Source: Persicaria tinctoria (Eukaryota; Streptophyta; Magnoliopsida; Caryophyllales; Polygonaceae). From it: a stretch of DNA of 64,000 bases. The notes beneath the pieces were generated by a model, which was not told the origin of the DNA, did not search any database, and worked only from the letters and a program-made list of their open reading frames with translations. Below are positions 59,320 to 64,000 of the stretch, piece after piece. A program made the translations under genes and the position numbers. The stretch lies in assembly GCA_037127255.1 (NCBI GenBank), contig JBANSL010000004.1, positions 2,046,001 through 2,110,000 on the forward strand. The letters run 5' to 3'. How positions within the stretch are numbered: position 1 is the first letter of the stretch; each line of letters starts with the position of its first letter.

Positions 59320-61136
59320 ATGGCGGCACTTCAAGCGCCGCCGTGCAAGTGCGCGCCTCCCCTACGGCGCCACCGAGCTCATGCCTTCCCACGCTCGATG
59401 GCCCGCACTGTCACCGCCATCTCCGCGCTGCCAATTTCATCCCCCGTGGCTTCATGTAGCAGCCGCGGCGCAATTCAGGCGGTTTATCTGATGAAAGCCG
59501 CATCGCCGCCGCCGGTGGATGAAATACCTCCGAACGCCCTTCGCCGGAAGCGAGACCCTCTCCTGAGATGCGGATTCAGCTTAGGGTTGGATTTGGGACT
59601 CTCTCGCACCGGCCTCGCCCTCAGTAAAGGCTTCTCCGTTCGCCCTATCACCGTACTACTCAATGCCTCCTCCTCTCTCTCTCTCTCCCGTCTTTCTGAT
59701 TGGAATCAACCTAAATCTGATTGATTTTGCAGGTGCTGGAGATGCGAGGACAGAAGCTCGAGCTCCGGATTATGGAGATTGCGGCCAAAGAGGTTGATTT
59801 GTATGATTTTGGCCCTAGCGATTGATTGCGTTTTTCAATTTCTTGGAAAGATTTGATTTGATTGGATTCGTTGCAATGCAGGAAGTTGATGAATTTGTGA
59901 TCGGATTGCCGAAATCATCTGATGGCAAGGAAACGCCACAATCTAACAAAGTTCGCAGTGTCGCTGGACGGCTAGCTGTTCTCGCCGCTGAGAGGTATCT
60001 GTACAGATTGTCATCTTGCTGATTTGATTAAGTTTGATTTTGTGTGTGGATTTTACTTTTGAGTCAACTCTCTGAGTTGGAATGTGGAATCAGTTTCAAA
60101 TAACAAATTGGAATGAATAATCAGTTAGATAAGGAATCAAATTGGAATGAATTTGATATGAATTGAGCTTGATATGACATTTGATTTCCCATTAGTGTTT
60201 ATTATATCACTGATTTGTTTGATAAACTGTCATTTTATATTGCAAATTTCTTTCTTGAATGGAGAACAAAGATGAGATGGAGATGGCATCTTTTGATACT
60301 AAAGACAGTGGTTTTCAATCTAGTATAGGTTATGTGTGATCGATTCTTGGGTTGTGAAATGGAGATTAGAATTCGAGTCCTTAGCCAATATTCAAGTGAT
60401 AACACTTGAATACGTTTGGGTGGGTTGAAATACAAGCTGCTTTCAGCTCACAGTCATCAAATGAGCATCTGAGCATCTTGAATCTATATGTTTTCATAAC
60501 GTTTAGATTCCTAGTATGAGTTATCTTTTGAGGTTTGGTAACTGTGCCGGTTTAGTTCTCACGTGTCCATAACCTTGATGCTTTGTTAATTGAAGAGGCT
60601 GGAGAGTGTACTTGCAAGACGAGCATGGTACATCAGGGGACGCAATGCAGCTCATGATTGACATGTAAGCAACCTGACTTGATTCCCTGTTGCTCGTCGA
60701 TAGGATGAAATGAGTGAAATCTCAAATAGTCAATGCATTACTTATTTACTTGCCTTTTTTTTCTACTGTATGAAGAATGAATCTTAGCACATAAATTATT
60801 CGGCTAATAAGAGTTGGTAATCCTCTGCAACTCTTTCAGGGGACTCAGCAAGTCTTCTCGTCAAGGAAAACTGGACGCATATGCAGCTACGGTATGCATT
60901 CTGACCTTTCCACATGCCAGATCTCCATCTGTACTTTGTATGTGTCAAAAGCGACGATGAGTTAGAAGAAAATTTAGTTCTGTACAAGCTAAATTTGTCT
61001 CTCTGTTAATGCATTTCAGATGGTATTGCACCGATATTTCTCTACATCCGGTGAGGAAGTTGAACTTGTTTGGCCTAAACAGATAGAGCTACAAGAAAAG
61101 CTTAGAAGCCCCCCTGTGGATGCTGATTTCTTCTGA
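59320..61136 (+). CDS. YqgF/RuvX-like RNase H-fold nuclease, probably organellar
   Basis: Six exons join in frame: 59320-59652, 59733-59792, 59882-59994, 60596-60664, 60840-60891, 61020-61136, giving 247 residues. The first 85 residues are rich in Ala, Arg, Ser and Pro and look like an organelle transit peptide. The YqgF domain then shows G-L-D-L-G (Asp 91), V-I-G-L-P (137-141), L-Q-D-E-H-G-T-S (Glu 178, in place of bacterial D-E-R-L-T-T) and L-D-A-Y-A-A (Asp 204). These supply the three acidic residues of the RNase H-type fold. Bacterial relatives act in 16S rRNA end processing and were first predicted as Holliday junction resolvases. It is divergently transcribed from the fasciclin-like gene. 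Confidence 0.9.
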
Positions 61137-61704
61137 ATTGACGGCGAAAGAGCTCATCACATCAGCACATACCATACGAAAACGGTCCTGAACACTTCTT
61201 GCCGGAGATTTGCGTCCACCTCAGGAGGATAAGCTCCGCGATCAAAATTTCAAGGGAGCCTCTTTTAAGCATTGCAAGGTAATATGCTGATTGCTTTGAG
61301 CCTTTGACTGAGTTCATACCTTATTTTGCGCGTCGAAATTCCTACTTGTAACATACAATGCTTGTAATGCCATCTCACTTGATCTGCGAATACCATGGCA
61401 TCGACCACCATTTACGCGTTCAGTCGCGTTGCGCCAAATGCACAAGAGGTAAACAAATGCAGAAAGAAAGAAATGACATTTCCCGTACCAAAATATGGTA
61501 ATACTTCGGATTTATACAACAACACAGTAGCCCAGACTTTCAACTTACATTGTTGTTTGGAGATAAATATTTTAATTTAGCCTTTTAAACATAAAATGCT
61601 GTACAGCTTCAGCAATTTTGAGCAATGAATTTACATATAGGTCCTCTTTTTTTTTCTCTCCTGTAGAAGGGAAGAAACTTCACTTGATAAAAGAAGTTCA
61701 AGTT
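61137..61704. other. Shared 3' flank of two convergent genes
   Basis: The YqgF-like gene (+) and the CCCH gene (-) converge here with 568 bases between stop codons. It probably holds both 3' untranslated regions. No further gene is seen. Confidence 0.55.
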
Positions 61705-63410
61705 TTACCCTTCAGCTTCCGGATTATCGTCACCCCTGTTCATCCCCGAGCCTGCTTCAACAAGCCCTTCATTCGATAAGGTTAAACCACCAGTTGTTGA
61801 TGATGAGCCTAGATAACGCCGAACTGCTGAGGGGTCAGCAGAAGATGATGCTGAGTAACCATATGCGTATCCCATTGGAGGGTGGTCGAACTTGCAGTTG
61901 GGGCCGAATTTGCAGATGCCATAGCGTGAATAAAATATGCATAAAGGTTCACCCTGTCGAAAGATACAGTCTTGATCAATTCAATAATACAAGTACAAAC
62001 TCAGGAAATCATAGGCCAATTACTTGGACATGAAAAAAATAGGCAGATATGGTATCATAAGTAACCTGCCAAACAGACCTAAAACTGTTGGAGTATATCA
62101 AACTTAAGCAAGTCCAGAAATGAAGGAAAAACTCACCGGGCGCAGTGGCAAACCCATAGGACTCAACAGGCAATCTGGAGCTGGAATTGTTCTCTCTTTG
62201 GGATGATCAAACCTGCAAACGGCGCCAAATTTACAATCACCGGTCTTCATATAATATTGACATTCAGGTTGTCCAGGTCTCTCAGGAAAAACATTATCCC
62301 TTTGCAAGGCATAATATCCTACAGGAACAGAGCCAGAGCGATATCCAGAATATGCCCCTGGAGATGTAGGAACTGCAGATTCACTCTGGCGTGAAGTCCC
62401 ATAGATGGTGCTGCTCCCTCCTGTTTGCTGCTGACTCTCGGAAGGTGAAACCGAACCCAACTGGCCCTGTCCATAATGTTAAATACGTGAAAAAGAGAAG
62501 ATTAAACTTTGTAGAACACAATGGTAAAATGTCCAACAAGTTCAGAAAGCGGGTTTCAGTCGAGATGAGAACTATAAGATTCAGTACACTCATACTCTTT
62601 AAGTCAGTAAAAATAGATAGAAAGTAGACACTATAATTCAAATTCCTCATAATTGTTTCAATTATAAATAATGGGATAAAATTGCAGTTCCACATAAAGA
62701 TAAAGAAGGTGTTGTTAGATCATGACAATAAAAACTCCACCGTAAGAAGGAAGAGTGTGCACTAAGGCTCATGCTTTTGGAAGAGACAACTGATTATCAT
62801 TAGCAACTTTCTGGAAAGCTTGTAAGACGTTACCATGTACGCATTCCAGCCTGGAACTGAAACCACTCCTTGCGGAAGTATCAAAGGAGTGTAACTGGAA
62901 GGACCTTGCCAGCGTGGACTGGGGATAACAGATGTTCTTGACAATGGCCAACTTGTTAGGCCTCCTGAATATGATTGCTGGCCAGGAGTAGTTGGAGATT
63001 GAACAGGAGAGTAGGCAGATGAGCCGCGCAAAGAGGTTACATTAGCTGGTTGAGGGTGATGGAATTTACAAGTGCTCCCAAATTTACACTGTCCACTTCT
63101 TAAATAGTATGCACACTCTTGCTCATTCTGCAGAAACCGAGAGTAGAAAACAGTACATTATAAGATGCTTAGACTATTGCATGCTTTACGCACAAAACAG
63201 AAACCGAATATAGCAAAAATGGTCAACAAATGAAAAAAGAAATCTTATTCCAAGTAATAATGGACATAAAAGGCAATAATAAGCTCGAACCGGACGAAGG
63301 GGGTAGCCTAAAACATTTAGAGAAACTCTTCCAGCAATCCCAGCTTTGTCTTTAGGATGATGAAACTTGCATGTGGCTCCAAATTTGCAGGTTCCAGTCT
63401 TCAAATAGTA
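61705..63410 (-). CDS. CCCH zinc-finger protein (ZFN-like), 3' part
   Basis: Four exons on the minus strand join in frame: 63291-63410, 62834-63127, 62137-62466, 61705-61953, with TAA at 61705-61707. Fingers of the type C-X8-C-X5-C-X3-H are seen in each: the first ([11 protein letters not shown]) has its first Cys in an upstream exon outside the window, followed by E-C-A-Y-Y-L, E-C-Q-Y-Y-M and L-C-I-F-Y-S fingers. This spacing and the phrase L-G-Y-P-L-R-P are typical of plant ZFN1/ZFN3-type CCCH proteins, which bind RNA or DNA and usually have five fingers. The 5' exons lie beyond 64000. Confidence 0.9.
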
Positions 63411-64000
63411 CTGACGAAATATGATTGAGAAAAGGGTTATCCAAACATCCAAGAACATGAACTCATCATAGACAATTATACATACAGCTAAAATTGTAGG
63501 ACTAATGTTTCAGTGCACACACATGCCTCTTCTAGAACCGAGATTTACCTCAGCAGGAACAATAATTCTGTACATATTCCTCTCATTTCATATGTCACCA
63601 TACATTTTAAACTGATTTTCTTTCTGATACATTTATCTTTCGAAAACTACCAGCCTAAACTTCAATCAGAAAATGCTGCTTCATGTGCATCTAGTATAAA
63701 GGATTATTATTTCAAAAGTGAAAAGGCATTCGATGAACCTCATGATGTTCAGTAACTACACAAGTAAGAGCAATAACTGCATATCCAGATGCCAATACCG
63801 TCTTTCATGTCTAACTTTACATGCATTGACAAACTCTTGAACAAAATTGGTCAGTTAATGACAATATAAATCAAGTGCAGCGACAACATAATTGAAGAGT
63901 AGTAGAATAAGTTCATTTACAAACTATCCATTAATCGTATTCCCAAAAAAGAAAAGACCCAAATGTTAGAAGTTAGAAGTTAGAACATCCATGCAATCAT
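63411..64000 (-). other. Intron of the CCCH gene
   Basis: AT-rich sequence follows the acceptor of the exon ending at 63410. No further exon of the zinc-finger gene is recognisable up to the window edge, so the intron is at least 590 bases. Confidence 0.6.

Overview
This is plant nuclear DNA, most likely from a eudicot. The genes have short exons and AT-rich GT-AG introns. The proteins are plant families: polygalacturonase, fasciclin-like arabinogalactan protein, MIKC*-like MADS, ZFN-type CCCH protein and VAMP72. About two thirds of the window is transposable elements. I could not fix the species; an asterid is only a guess.

Layout. 1-63 is the end of an exon of a FluG-like glutamine synthetase gene, followed by intron-like DNA. 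2339-18349 is a nest of insertions: one Helitron ends at 2372 and a second runs 2383-18349. Inside the second is an L1-type LINE (2432-15563, 15-bp target duplication). Inside the LINE is a Copia retrotransposon with seemingly identical LTRs (2730-7345). The LINE carries a strange, very long, nearly stop-free region upstream of its reverse-transcriptase ORF. 18350-24100 is AT-rich DNA with a minus-strand Helitron, a GC-rich element with inverted ends, and a 108-bp direct repeat. 24103-25976 is a VAMP72 pseudogene that still has its introns. 26840-31613 (minus) is a 16-exon MIKC*-like MADS gene with a degenerate N-terminal half, a solo LTR in one intron and a small inverted-repeat element in another.

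32445-40090 and 51130-53990 are relics and duplicated blocks. Comparing the two block copies exposes later insertions as filled versus empty sites: a SINE, a Harbinger-like MITE, a hAT-like element and a fragment of mitochondrial rps3. A 3-kb solo LTR is exposed the same way by a pair of LINE relics. 40148-49031 is a CACTA element (TGT target duplication) with subterminal tandem repeats, itself entered by a second Copia element (43292-48239). A hAT-like element lies at 50000-50765.

From 54400 the window is gene-dense: a complete polygalacturonase gene (54410-56600, +); a fasciclin-like protein gene (58089-59084, -) sharing a 235-bp divergent promoter with a YqgF/RuvX-like nuclease gene (59320-61136, +); and, tail to tail with the latter, the 3' part of a CCCH zinc-finger gene (61705 to beyond 63410, -). 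The polygalacturonase and fasciclin-like protein are predicted to act in the cell wall or apoplast, the YqgF protein probably in an organelle, and the MADS and CCCH proteins in gene regulation. I see no operon-like link between them.
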